DNA of 64,000 nt from Mesorhizobium loti (GTDB lineage Bacteria; Pseudomonadota; Alphaproteobacteria; Rhizobiales; Rhizobiaceae): contig NZ_QGGH01000003.1 of assembly GCF_003148495.1 (NCBI RefSeq), forward strand, positions 62,001-126,000. Direction: 5' to 3'. How positions within the stretch are numbered: position 1 is the first letter of the stretch; each line of letters opens with the position of its first letter. Positions 19,176-30,080 of the stretch are shown here, piece after piece. The notes under the pieces are model-generated. The model ran no database searches and was not told where the DNA came from. It saw only the letters and a program-made list of their open reading frames with translations. The position numbers and the translations under genes are program-made.

Positions 19176-19802
19176 ATGGCAGTCCGTTGGCAATTGTCCG
19201 GAAGTTACTTCGAAAATTGTAGCTGCGATGTCGTATGTCCTTGCCTGCTGTCCACCAACGCGCAGCTGACATCGAAGCCGACGAGAGGTGTTTGCGACGT
19301 CGGTTTGGTCTTTCATATCGATACGGGCAACTACGGCGACGTTCGATTGGATGGGCTCAGTGTCGCGATGGTTGCTCACACGCCGGGTCCGATGGCAAAC
19401 GGCAATTGGACGGCCGCCGCCTATATCGACGAACGGGCCGATGACAGGCAAACAGAGGCGCTAGGTGCCATCTTCACTGGCGCCGCGGGCGGCCCGATGG
19501 CGGTGCTGGCGCCCATGATTGGCACGAACCTTGGCGCCAAGAAGGTGCCGATAAGCTACCGGATAGACGGCAAGAAGCGGTCGGCGGAGATCGCGGGCGT
19601 CATGCAGATGGCGGTCGAGCCGCTGCCGACAATGCGCGAGGACGGGCAGATGTGGGCGGCCACCGGCCATCCTATCAATCCCGACTGGCTCGCCCTGGCG
19701 ATGGGGGCGGAAGGCAGTACATTCAGCGACCATGGCATGAGCTGGGACAATTCCCGCCGAAACGGACATTACGCCCCGATCAATTGGTCTGGCCAGCAGT
19801 AG
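19176..19802 (+). CDS. DUF1326 domain protein
   Basis: A 208-residue protein of a conserved family with no settled function. Close to the N-terminus it has a cysteine cluster C15-S-C17-D-x-x-C21-P-C23 within NCSCDVVCPCLLS, suggestive of metal or thiol chemistry. No signal peptide or membrane span is evident. GGGAGG sits 5 bases before the ATG at 19176. It is followed by the DUF2182 membrane protein after 32 bases, a pairing I believe recurs in other bacteria. It lies in a segment bounded by two copies of the holA 3' end. Confidence 0.82.
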   Translation: MAVRWQLSGSYFENCSCDVVCPCLLSTNAQLTSKPTRGVCDVGLVFHIDTGNYGDVRLDGLSVAMVAHTPGPMANGNWTAAAYIDERADDRQTEALGAIFTGAAGGPMAVLAPMIGTNLGAKKVPISYRIDGKKRSAEIAGVMQMAVEPLPTMREDGQMWAATGHPINPDWLALAMGAEGSTFSDHGMSWDNSRRNGHYAPINWSGQQ

Positions 19803-19834
19803 CCGTTGGCCGCATAGTACGAAACGACTCGTCC

Positions 19835-20623
19835 ATGGCGCCGACGTTGCAGCGATACATAATTCTCGCGCTGCTGATCGCTATCGCTGCGGCGGCGTGG
19901 AGCCTGCTTATCTGGGAGCAGATGGGCATGGACGCGGACATGCGCATGGAAATGTACGCACTCACCATGGGCATGAAGGCGCCGCTGTTTCTTGCCGTCT
20001 GGATGATCATGATGATTGCCATGATGTTTCCGACGGCCGCGCCCATGATCCTGACGTTTCACCAGGTCCAGGCCGGCAAACAGGGCCGGGGCGAGACCTT
20101 TGTCTCGAGCTGGGTGTTCGTGGCCGGGTACATGCTGGTTTGGGGCGTGATGGGCGTTATCGCCTTTGCCGGGGCGGCGGGTGCGGAGATGCTTGCCGGG
20201 CGTGTGGGATTGTCCACGGCGACGGCCGCGCGTATCGGCGGCGCGCTGCTGATGATCGGGGGCGCCTATCAACTCTCCCCACTGAAAGATCTATGTCTGG
20301 CCAAATGCCGCACGCCGATTGGCTTCATCCTGACCTCATGGCGCGATGGTTACTGGGGTGCGGTTCGCATGGGCCTGGAGCATGGACTTTTTTGCCTGGG
20401 CTGCTGCTGGCTTTTGTTTCTCGCCCTCTTTCCTCTCGGGATCATGAACGTCGCCGCAATGGCCGTGGTCACCTTGCTAATCTTTGCGGAAAAGACCCTC
20501 CCGTCAGGAGGTGGGATCGCAAAGGTGTCGGGTATCGCTCTGCTTCTTTATGGCGCGGCGGTACTGGTCTTTCCACAGGCGCTGCCAACCTTTCAGCCGG
20601 TGGGCGCCATTACAATGAATTGA
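19835..20623 (+). CDS. DUF2182 predicted metal-binding membrane protein
   Basis: A 262-residue integral membrane protein with about six to seven spans and unusually many methionines, e.g. MDADMRMEMYALTMGMK (about 32-48) and MIMMIAMMFPTAAPMIL in the next helix. Paired cysteines occur in LCLAKCRTP and FCLGCCW. COG5486 proteins are described as predicted metal-binding membrane proteins; methionine-rich stretches fit soft metals such as copper, which is inference. An in-frame extension upstream to 19652 overlaps the DUF1326 gene; I take the ATG at 19835. Confidence 0.8.
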   Translation: MAPTLQRYIILALLIAIAAAAWSLLIWEQMGMDADMRMEMYALTMGMKAPLFLAVWMIMMIAMMFPTAAPMILTFHQVQAGKQGRGETFVSSWVFVAGYMLVWGVMGVIAFAGAAGAEMLAGRVGLSTATAARIGGALLMIGGAYQLSPLKDLCLAKCRTPIGFILTSWRDGYWGAVRMGLEHGLFCLGCCWLLFLALFPLGIMNVAAMAVVTLLIFAEKTLPSGGGIAKVSGIALLLYGAAVLVFPQALPTFQPVGAITMN

Positions 20624-20669
20624 CGAATGGAGCCAGCGGCTCGGCGCCGAAAGGAGGAGGATCGCTCTC

Positions 20670-21713
20670 CTACCGCTGCGCCAGCCTGCTGCTCTCGACC
20701 GCTATCCCCAGCAGTGCCTGCCGTGCCAGCGCCACGGAAAGATCCGGTCGCCTCCGCGTCTGCAGCACCGCCGTCTGCAGCCGGGTCAGCGCGCGGCTGA
20801 GCGCGTCGGTGCTCCAGCGCTCCAGGGCCTTCTCGACCAGCTTACGACGAGAGAAAAACACCGGCGGCCGAGCGGCGGCGACGACCGAGGCGGCGCTTCG
20901 ATTGCCTGAGTCCATCTGGCCGCGCATGACTTGGATCTGCTGCAACTGCCGCATCGCCGAGGACAGCACCAGGAAGGGCTGGCCGCCCGACTGGCAATGG
21001 CGGCTAAAGGCGGTGTCGAAGTCGCCGATCTTGCCTTCGAGAAGCGCATCGACGGCGTCATCGAAGGAGGCGCCGGACACGTCGCCCGACATCGCCTTGA
21101 CCTCCTCCAGCCCGATCTCGTTCTGGCCATGGGCGTAGAGAATGAGTTTTTCTATCTCACCGCGCGAGGCCAGCCGGTCGCCGCCGAGATTGCGGCGCAG
21201 CGCCTGCCTCGCCTCCATGGTCATCGACATGCCGGCCTTGCGCAGTTCATCGTCGATGACCGCGTCGATGTCGCGGGCTTCATCGGCATAGCACGGTAGC
21301 GCCATGGCAGTGTCCGCCGCCTCGACGATGGCGCGCAGCCCGACGCCCTTCTTGAGATCGCCGGCCTCGATCAGGATGATCGCGTCTCGCGCGGGCTCCG
21401 CCGTCAGCGCCTTGACGTCGTCGGCCAGCGCCTTCTGGCCGCTGGCATTGCGCACCCAAAGCAGGCGCCGGTCGGAGAACATCGGCACGGTGCGGGCTTC
21501 GTCAAGCAGCCGGCCCTCGTCGCGATCGACCTCCGACCCCTCGAGCCGGACCACCGAGAACGGGTCGTCGAGCGGCAGGCCGGTCTTTTCGGCAAAGGCC
21601 TTCGCCCGCTCGGAGACGAGGCCGCGATCGGGGCCGTAAAGCAGGACAATGGAGATGCGCTGGTCCGGCCGCGCCAACCACCCATCGACCTCGTAAGCTT
21701 TCTTCTGTGCCAT
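20670..21713 (-). CDS. holA: DNA polymerase III subunit delta
   Basis: A 347-residue clamp-loader subunit that opens the beta sliding clamp. The AAA+-like fold starts MAQKKAYEVDGWL, followed by ISIVLLYGPDRGLVSERA; the C-terminal collar domain ends QALLGIAVESSRLAQR. The frame is open upstream to 21932, but that extension is repeat sequence, so the ATG at 21713 is used. In many rhizobia leuS and lptE precede holA; here a repeat-filled gap and the bkd operon do. A partial second copy of its 3' end is at 18935. Confidence 0.93.
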   Translation of the reverse strand: MAQKKAYEVDGWLARPDQRISIVLLYGPDRGLVSERAKAFAEKTGLPLDDPFSVVRLEGSEVDRDEGRLLDEARTVPMFSDRRLLWVRNASGQKALADDVKALTAEPARDAIILIEAGDLKKGVGLRAIVEAADTAMALPCYADEARDIDAVIDDELRKAGMSMTMEARQALRRNLGGDRLASRGEIEKLILYAHGQNEIGLEEVKAMSGDVSGASFDDAVDALLEGKIGDFDTAFSRHCQSGGQPFLVLSSAMRQLQQIQVMRGQMDSGNRSAASVVAAARPPVFFSRRKLVEKALERWSTDALSRALTRLQTAVLQTRRRPDLSVALARQALLGIAVESSRLAQR

Positions 21714-21763
21714 GGCGGGTTGGTTAGCATGATGCGGGGGCGGGGTGAAATGGTGGAGTGCGT

Positions 21764-21916
21764 GATCTCCCCCCTCGAGGGGGAGATGGCCGGCAGGCCA
21801 GAGGGGGTCGGTTCGATTGGATGCGACCTCCTTGCGGCAGATGGAGGCCGGCGCTTCATGCGCGGCGACCCCCCTCTGTCGCCTTCGGCGACATCTCCCC
21901 CTCGAGGGGGGAGATA
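21764..21916. repeat. Pair of mosaic palindromic repeats upstream of holA
   Basis: Two units in inverted orientation: 21764-21812 (GATCTCCCCCCTCGAGGGGG then GGCCGGCAGGCC) and 21866-21916 (CCCCCCTCTGTCGCC then CTCGAGGGGGGAGAT). The same building blocks recur at 25782-25827, 25892-25938, 28358-28384 and 61398-61441. They resemble rhizobial intergenic mosaic elements (RIME-like). Apart from these, the 458-bp gap 21714-22171 shows no gene I can support. Confidence 0.75.
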
Positions 21917-22144
21917 CCGCCGCTTTCGCCAACTTACCTTATCTTCCGGCAAACCCGGCCCAACCTTCTCCCTAATTGCGCGCGACCGCCCAACATCGAC
22001 GAGAAATTTCGCGGACATATCTTCATCTTGGTGCTGGGGAGGCTGGATCGGCCGGCGCGACCGGACCGAGGTCCGCAGGCTTGCCCGACGAATTCGCACT
22101 GGTCTGGCCGCGCAGATATGCAAATATCTTTCCGGGCAAATTAG

Positions 22145-23404
<1,260 letters not shown>

Positions 23405-23407
23405 GCC

Positions 23408-24421
23408 ATGCCGAGACGGACCATGATCGAGGCCATCCGCGACGCCATGGATGTGTCGATGGGGCGCGACAGCAAAGTTGTCGTGTTCGGCGAGGATGTC
23501 GGCTTCTTCGGCGGCGTCTTCCGCTGCACGCAGGGCCTGCAGGCCAAATACGGCAAGAGCCGCTGCTTCGATGCGCCGATCAACGAATCCGGCATTGTCG
23601 GCTCGGCCATCGGCATGGCCGCCTATGGCTTGAAGCCGTGCGTGGAAATTCAGTTTGCCGACTACATGTATCCGGCCTACGACCAGCTGACCCAGGAAGC
23701 GGCGCGGCTGCGCTATCGCTCCAACGGCGATTTCACCTGCCCGATCGTGGTGCGGATGCCGACCGGCGGTGGCATCTTCGGCGGCCAGACGCACAGCCAG
23801 AGCCCGGAAGCGCTGTTCACCCATGTGTCGGGGTTGAAGACGGTGGTGCCGTCCAATCCGCATGACGCCAAGGGGCTGCTGATCGCGGCCATCGAAGATC
23901 CGGATCCGGTGATCTTCCTTGAGCCGAAGCGGCTCTACAACGGTCCCTTCGACGGCCATCACGACCGGCCGGTAACGCCATGGTCGAAGCATGAGCTCGG
24001 CGAAGTCGCCGACGGCCACTACACCGTGCCGCTCGGCAAGGCGGCGATCCGCCGGGCGGGCTCAGCGATCACCGTGCTGGCCTACGGCACCATGGTCTAT
24101 GTCGCGCAGGCCGCGGTCGAGGAAACTGGCATCGATGCCGAGATCATCGATCTCAGGACGCTTCTGCCGCTCGACCTCGATACGATCGTCGCCTCGGTCA
24201 AGAAGACCGGGCGCTGCGTCATCGTGCACGAGGCGACGCTGACGTCGGGCTTCGGCGCCGAGCTGTCGGCCTTGGTGCAGGAAAATTGTTTCTACCATCT
24301 GGAGGCGCCAGTGGCGCGGGTCGCCGGCTGGGACACGCCCTATCCGCATGCGCAGGAATGGGACTATTTCCCCGGTCCCGCGCGCGTCGGCCGCGCTTTG
24401 CTTGAAACCATGGGAGCCTGA
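23408..24421 (+). CDS. bkdA2: 2-oxoisovalerate dehydrogenase E1 component, beta subunit
   Basis: A 337-residue transketolase-like subunit that completes the E1 active site. Family blocks include VFGEDVGFFGGVFRCTQGL (about residues 25-43), FDAPINESGIVGSAIGMA, PTGGGIFGGQTHSQSPEALF and GWDTPYPHAQEWDYFP near the C-terminus. The start is 4 bases after the alpha stop, and one base separates its stop from the E2 start. Confidence 0.94.
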   Translation: MPRRTMIEAIRDAMDVSMGRDSKVVVFGEDVGFFGGVFRCTQGLQAKYGKSRCFDAPINESGIVGSAIGMAAYGLKPCVEIQFADYMYPAYDQLTQEAARLRYRSNGDFTCPIVVRMPTGGGIFGGQTHSQSPEALFTHVSGLKTVVPSNPHDAKGLLIAAIEDPDPVIFLEPKRLYNGPFDGHHDRPVTPWSKHELGEVADGHYTVPLGKAAIRRAGSAITVLAYGTMVYVAQAAVEETGIDAEIIDLRTLLPLDLDTIVASVKKTGRCVIVHEATLTSGFGAELSALVQENCFYHLEAPVARVAGWDTPYPHAQEWDYFPGPARVGRALLETMGA

Positions 24422-24422
24422 C

Positions 24423-25751
24423 ATGGGTGAACACATCATCAAGCTGCCCGATGTCGGCGAAGGTGTCGCCGAGGCCGAGCTCGTCGAATGGCACGTCAAG
24501 ATCGGCGACATCGTGCGCGAGGACACCGTGCTTGCCGCTGTCATGACCGACAAGGCAACGGTCGAAATCCCGTCGCCGGTCGATGGCGAAATCCTGTGGC
24601 TGGGCGCCGAGATCGGCGACACGGTGGCGATCGGTTCGCCCATCGTGCGGCTGAAGGTGGCGGGCGAGGGCAATGCGAAGCCGCAAAGCGGCGAAGCGGA
24701 AGCGGTGGCCGCCGAGCCTCCGGCAAAACTCCCGACCCCGAAACCCGAGGCTGCCGCGCCGCCGGTTGTGAAGACATCGCCAAAGAGCGACGAGCCAAAG
24801 GCGAAACCGGCGGCCCCATCGGCCGTTTCGAAAAGCACGGCGCAGCCGTCCGTCTCCGGCGCGCCGCGTCCTGAAGGCGAAAGACCGCTGGCCTCGCCGG
24901 CGGTTCGTCTGCGGGCAAAAGAGGCGGGCATCGATCTCAGGCAGGTTGCGGGATCCGGTCCGGCCGGCCGCATCGGCCACGAGGACATCGAGGCTTTCCT
25001 GGCGCGCGGTCCGCAGGTCGCCAAGGCATCCGGCCTCGCCCGTAACGATGCGGTACAGGACATCAAGGTGGTGGGCTTGCGGCGCAAGATCGCCGAGAAG
25101 ATGTCGCTGTCCAAATCGCGCATCCCGCACATCACCTATGTCGAGGAGATCGACGTCACCGCGCTCGAGGAATTGCGCGCCGCGCTCAACAAGGAGAAGC
25201 GTCCGGGCGTGGAGCGGCCGAAGCTGACGCTGCTGCCGTTCCTGATGCGGGCGATGGTCAAGGCGATATCGGACCAGCCCAATCTCAATTCGCTGTTCGA
25301 CGACGAGGCCGGAATCATCCACCAGCATGGCGGCATCCATATCGGCATTGCCGCGCAGACGCCGTCGGGGCTGGTGGTGCCGGTGGTCAAGCATGCCGAG
25401 GCGCGCGACATCTGGGATTGCGGCGCCGAGGTTATCAGGCTGGCCGAGGCGGCCAAGTCCGGCACGGCGACACGTGACGAGCTGTCCGGCTCGACCATCA
25501 CCATTACTTCGCTCGGCGCCATGGGCGGCGTGGCGACGACGCCGGTCATCAACCATCCGGAAGTGGCGATCATCGGCGTCAACAAGATGATGGTGCGGCC
25601 GGTGTGGGACGGCACCCAGTTCATCCCGCGCAAGATGATGAACCTGTCCTCCAGCTTCGACCATCGCGTCATCGACGGCTGGGACGCGGCGGTGTTCATC
25701 CAGCGCATCAAGACGCTGCTGGAAACGCCGGCGCTGATTTTCGTGGATTGA
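24423..25751 (+). CDS. bkdB: Branched-chain 2-oxoacid dehydrogenase E2 (lipoamide acyltransferase)
   Basis: A 442-residue E2 core. One lipoyl domain (about 1-78) with the lipoylated lysine K44 in VMTDKATVEIPSP; an alanine/proline/lysine-rich linker (about 85-155); a peripheral subunit-binding domain (about 158-195, ASPAVRLRAKEAGIDL to EDIEAFL); and a catalytic acyltransferase domain with the active-site HRVIDGWD near residue 415. The frame is open to 24348 upstream but the ATG at 24423 begins the standard MGEHIIKLPDVGEG. Confidence 0.94.
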   Translation: MGEHIIKLPDVGEGVAEAELVEWHVKIGDIVREDTVLAAVMTDKATVEIPSPVDGEILWLGAEIGDTVAIGSPIVRLKVAGEGNAKPQSGEAEAVAAEPPAKLPTPKPEAAAPPVVKTSPKSDEPKAKPAAPSAVSKSTAQPSVSGAPRPEGERPLASPAVRLRAKEAGIDLRQVAGSGPAGRIGHEDIEAFLARGPQVAKASGLARNDAVQDIKVVGLRRKIAEKMSLSKSRIPHITYVEEIDVTALEELRAALNKEKRPGVERPKLTLLPFLMRAMVKAISDQPNLNSLFDDEAGIIHQHGGIHIGIAAQTPSGLVVPVVKHAEARDIWDCGAEVIRLAEAAKSGTATRDELSGSTITITSLGAMGGVATTPVINHPEVAIIGVNKMMVRPVWDGTQFIPRKMMNLSSSFDHRVIDGWDAAVFIQRIKTLLETPALIFVD

Positions 25752-25781
25752 GGGAAACGATCGAGATGCCGGCGGGACAGC

Positions 25782-25938
25782 GCCCCCCTCTGCCTTGCCA
25801 GGCATCTCCCCCACAAGGGGGGAGATCGGATGTCACGCCGGCTTTCGCCAACCTTCAACGATGGAAGTGCAGGCGGAGCGCCGAACTAGCCAATCTCCCC
25901 CCTCGTGGGGGAGATGTCCGGCAGGACAGAGGGGGGCG
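25782..25938. repeat. Two mosaic palindromic repeats inside the bkd operon
   Basis: Units at 25782-25827 (CCCCCCTCTGCC ... CCCACAAGGGGGGAGATC) and 25892-25938 (ATCTCCCCCCTCGTGGGGGA, then GTCCGGCAGGACAGAGGGGGG), separated by ~65 bases and roughly inverted. They fill the 247-bp gap between bkdB and the E3 gene and could affect transcript processing or stability between them. Confidence 0.7.
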
Positions 25939-25998
25939 TGAAGGATCGCGACAGACCGCTCTTTTCAAGCCGGCGCGACAAAGAGTTAGGATGCCAAG

Positions 25999-27396
<1,398 letters not shown>

Positions 27397-27472
27397 GGTG
27401 GGTTGCTCGGCCCGCGCGAGCATTTCCGGGAACCGGATTCCACCGTTCGGCATCATGCTCTAGTCTCAGCCA

Positions 27473-28348
27473 ATGAACACCGACCTGAAGAAATACGTGG
27501 CGATTCGCTACAACACCGCCACCGGCTTCATGCCGAGCCAATGGAATGGAAAGGGCAGAGCCAATCTCGACCCGGTGTGGCTGGTCGAGCGGCTGGCGTT
27601 GTTCGACACCTATTGCGCGCCCTCGCTCGAGGGCCAGTCGCTGAAGGACTTTACGGTCCTGGTCGGGTTCGATTCCGAGACACACGAGAACTACATCCGG
27701 ACCGTCTGCGATTGTGCGATCGGGATCGACGTCAGGCCGGTCCTCGTCGATGCCGGCGCGGACTACAATGTTGCCTTCAATGCGTTTGTCCAAAGCGACA
27801 CCGATGCCGAATTCGTTTCGCTGACGCGGCTCGACAGCGATGACGCGCTGGCGCCGAGCTTCATGGAGCGTGTCGACTTCTACGCGCGCCGGGAAATCGC
27901 CAAGGGCGAAGTGAACCAGCAACCGCTCTATATAGCCTTTCCGCACGGCCAGAATTTCGATGCGGCAACCAACCGCTATACGCAGCACGAATATCCGACG
28001 TCGGCCTTCGGCACGCTGGTCGAGAAGAGATCACCGTCCATGAACGGGGTCTATTGCGACAAGCACACGAAGATGGCGATGCGTTTCAACACCGTTGGGG
28101 CGGCCTCGAAGGAGGCCCAATGGTGCATCGTCATCCACGACAACAATGCAGCCAATGTCTTGCGCGGCAAGACGGTCGCGGAGCCGGCTTTCACGGTGGG
28201 CCGGCCCGGTGCCGAAACAGAAACGCGCGCGGCTGCCCGAAAAGAGCCTGCGCAAAAGCAGATGCCGCAGGCCTCCGCCAAGGCCTCGCGCAACGCCGGC
28301 AATTTCATCCGGTTTCTACTGGGGCGGCCGATGGTGTTGCGGAAGTAA
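27473..28348 (+). CDS. Putative glycosyltransferase (rhamnosyltransferase-like family)
   Basis: A 291-residue soluble protein. It begins YVAIRYNTATGFMPSQWNG and has a D-x-D-like stretch in SLTRLDSDDALAPSFMERV (about residues 118-136), consistent with a nucleotide-sugar transferase of the Rhamno_transf (PF11316) type. The C-terminal ~50 residues are alanine/lysine rich and low in complexity. The acceptor and sugar are unknown. It stands alone, ahead of a convergent gene with a palindrome between. Confidence 0.68.
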   Translation: MNTDLKKYVAIRYNTATGFMPSQWNGKGRANLDPVWLVERLALFDTYCAPSLEGQSLKDFTVLVGFDSETHENYIRTVCDCAIGIDVRPVLVDAGADYNVAFNAFVQSDTDAEFVSLTRLDSDDALAPSFMERVDFYARREIAKGEVNQQPLYIAFPHGQNFDAATNRYTQHEYPTSAFGTLVEKRSPSMNGVYCDKHTKMAMRFNTVGAASKEAQWCIVIHDNNAANVLRGKTVAEPAFTVGRPGAETETRAAARKEPAQKQMPQASAKASRNAGNFIRFLLGRPMVLRK

Positions 28349-28357
28349 GTCGACCGC

Positions 28358-28384
28358 TAATCTCCCCCCTTGAGGGGGAGATTA
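28358..28384. repeat. Mosaic palindrome between convergent genes
   Basis: TAATCTCCCCCC-TTGA-GGGGGAGATTA, a near-perfect hairpin in the 41-bp gap between two convergent stop codons. It is one unit of the RIME-like family. Its position suggests it may act as a bidirectional terminator, though it lacks a U-tract. Confidence 0.65.
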
Positions 28385-28389
28385 TGCGC

Positions 28390-29493
28390 TCAGCTCGCCA
28401 GCCGGCTCACCATCTCGTGCTGGGCGTAGGCGCGGCCGAAGCGGTTGGCGAGGAAGGTGTCGAGCGCGATCTCTTCCTGCTTGATGAAACCCGTCGCCGG
28501 CAGGCTGCCGTCGGCCAGCATGTCGAGCACGGCGCAGATGCCGGAGGCCGTGGTGATCTGGATGGCGCTGCGCACCTGATTGCCGACGCGCTGGGAGTAG
28601 ACCTTGTTGGCGTAGGTCTCCTGCAGCAGGCGGCCGTTCTTGCGACCGGAGACGGTGACGAAGACGATGACCACGTCCTGCAGCGTCGCCGGCAGGGCGC
28701 TCTCGAAAATGTCCTTCAGCACGTCGCGGCGATGGCGCAGGCCGAGATCGTTGAGCAGCGCCTTCATGATCGCGGCGTGGCCGGGATAGCGGATGGTGCG
28801 GTAGTTCAGCGTGCGCACCTTGCCCTTCAGTGTCTCAGCCAGCGTGCCGAGGCCACCAGAGGTGTTGAAGGCCTCGTAGGTGACGCCGTCGAGCGAGAAT
28901 TCCTCGCGCTCCTCTAGCGGCGGCACTTCGACCAGCTCGCCCTCGACGATCGCCTCGCACGGTTCGCAATATTCGTTGATGACGCCGTCGGTGCTCCAGG
29001 TCAGGTTGTAGTTCAGCGCATTGGACGGATATTGCGGCAGGGCGCCTACGCGCATGCGCACGCTCTCCAGCGAATCGAAGCGGCTGGCGAGATCGTTGGC
29101 GACGATCGAGATAAAGCCCGGCGCCAGGCCGCATTGCGGAATGAAGGCACTCTTGCCCGAACGCGCCAGCTCCTTGACCCGGCGTGTCGAGACGACGTCC
29201 TCGGTCAGGTCGAGATAATGCACGCCGGCACTGGCCGCCGCCTCGGCGATGCGGGTGGTCAGGTGGAAGGGGGCGGCGCTGAGCACCGCGAACTTGCCGG
29301 CGAGCGCGGCTTCCAGGGTGCCGGCGGCTTCGATGTCGAGCTCCAGCGCCGCAACCGTGGCCGGCAGTTCGGCAGCAATGAGCTGTGCCGCCGAGCGGTC
29401 GACGAGCGTGACCTGGTAATCCCCGGTGGCGGCAAGCATCTCGGCAATGGTCGAGCCGATCTTGCCGGCGCCGACAACAACAATTTTCTTCAT
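28390..29493 (-). CDS. Saccharopine dehydrogenase family protein
   Basis: A 367-residue Rossmann-fold oxidoreductase. The N-terminal nucleotide-binding motif is KIVVVGAGKIGSTIAEMLAA (residues 2-21), then LDLTEDVVSTRRVKELA and IPQCGLAPGFISIVANDLA, typical of saccharopine dehydrogenase and L-lysine 6-dehydrogenase enzymes. Divergence from an Lrp/AsnC regulator suggests amino-acid catabolism, plausibly of lysine; the substrate is not provable from sequence. The start is the ATG at 29493 although the frame is open to 29754. Confidence 0.8.
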   Translation of the reverse strand: MKKIVVVGAGKIGSTIAEMLAATGDYQVTLVDRSAAQLIAAELPATVAALELDIEAAGTLEAALAGKFAVLSAAPFHLTTRIAEAAASAGVHYLDLTEDVVSTRRVKELARSGKSAFIPQCGLAPGFISIVANDLASRFDSLESVRMRVGALPQYPSNALNYNLTWSTDGVINEYCEPCEAIVEGELVEVPPLEEREEFSLDGVTYEAFNTSGGLGTLAETLKGKVRTLNYRTIRYPGHAAIMKALLNDLGLRHRRDVLKDIFESALPATLQDVVIVFVTVSGRKNGRLLQETYANKVYSQRVGNQVRSAIQITTASGICAVLDMLADGSLPATGFIKQEEIALDTFLANRFGRAYAQHEMVSRLAS

Positions 29494-29608
29494 GACCGAT
29501 CCCTCACTGATTATGAGGCACAGATTCGCAGCTTGCCCGTCGAAAGGAAGCGTGGAATTGTTCGAAACGAAACTCTGATTGGACATTCTGCCGAGAGGAA
29601 TCGTCAAA

Positions 29609-30037
29609 ATGCTCAGTGAAGCCGAACAGGCCCTGCTTTCCCTGCTGCGCGAAAATGCGCGCGCCTCGACCGCCGAGCTCGCGCGGCGGCTTGGCGTTTC
29701 CCGCACGACGGTGCAGAGCCGCATCGAGCGGCTGGAACTGCGCGGCATCATCACCGGCTATGGTGTGCGGCTGGCGCCGGACTATGAGCAGGGGCTGGTG
29801 CGAGCGCATGTGCTGCTCACCGTGACGCCCAAGCTCGCCGACAAGGTGGTGCGCGGCCTGCGCGCCCTGGCGCCGGTTAGGACGCTGCATTCGGTCAGCG
29901 GCAATTTCGACATGATCGTCATTATCGACGCGCCGTCGATCCGCGATCTCGATATGCTGCTCGACCAGATCGGCGCCATGGACGGGGTCGAACGGACTTT
30001 GTCATCGATCATCCTGTCGACGCGTATAGACCGCTAG
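29609..30037 (+). CDS. Lrp/AsnC family transcriptional regulator
   Basis: A 142-residue regulator with an N-terminal helix-turn-helix (about 4-50, including ASTAELARRLGVSRTTVQSR) and a C-terminal RAM (AsnC ligand-binding) domain with SVSGNFDMIVIIDA near residues 92-105. The start is the ATG at 29609 with GAGGAA upstream. It is divergently transcribed from the saccharopine-dehydrogenase-like gene with a 115-bp shared promoter region containing TTGTTCGAAACGAA, so it most likely controls that gene. Confidence 0.88.
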   Translation: MLSEAEQALLSLLRENARASTAELARRLGVSRTTVQSRIERLELRGIITGYGVRLAPDYEQGLVRAHVLLTVTPKLADKVVRGLRALAPVRTLHSVSGNFDMIVIIDAPSIRDLDMLLDQIGAMDGVERTLSSIILSTRIDR

Positions 30038-30080
30038 GCGGGGCTTCTGAGGACTTGGACTGCACCAGGCGTTTCGCCGG

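Noticed and set aside
19897..21138. 413-codon plus-strand frame across DUF2182 and the holA end
   Set aside because: It spans an intergenic boundary and two real genes in other frames or strands; codon pattern is a shadow.
21764..21916. Repeated C-rich palindromes considered as a CRISPR array
   Set aside because: Units are palindromic mosaics in mixed orientation, without regularly spaced unique spacers or cas genes.
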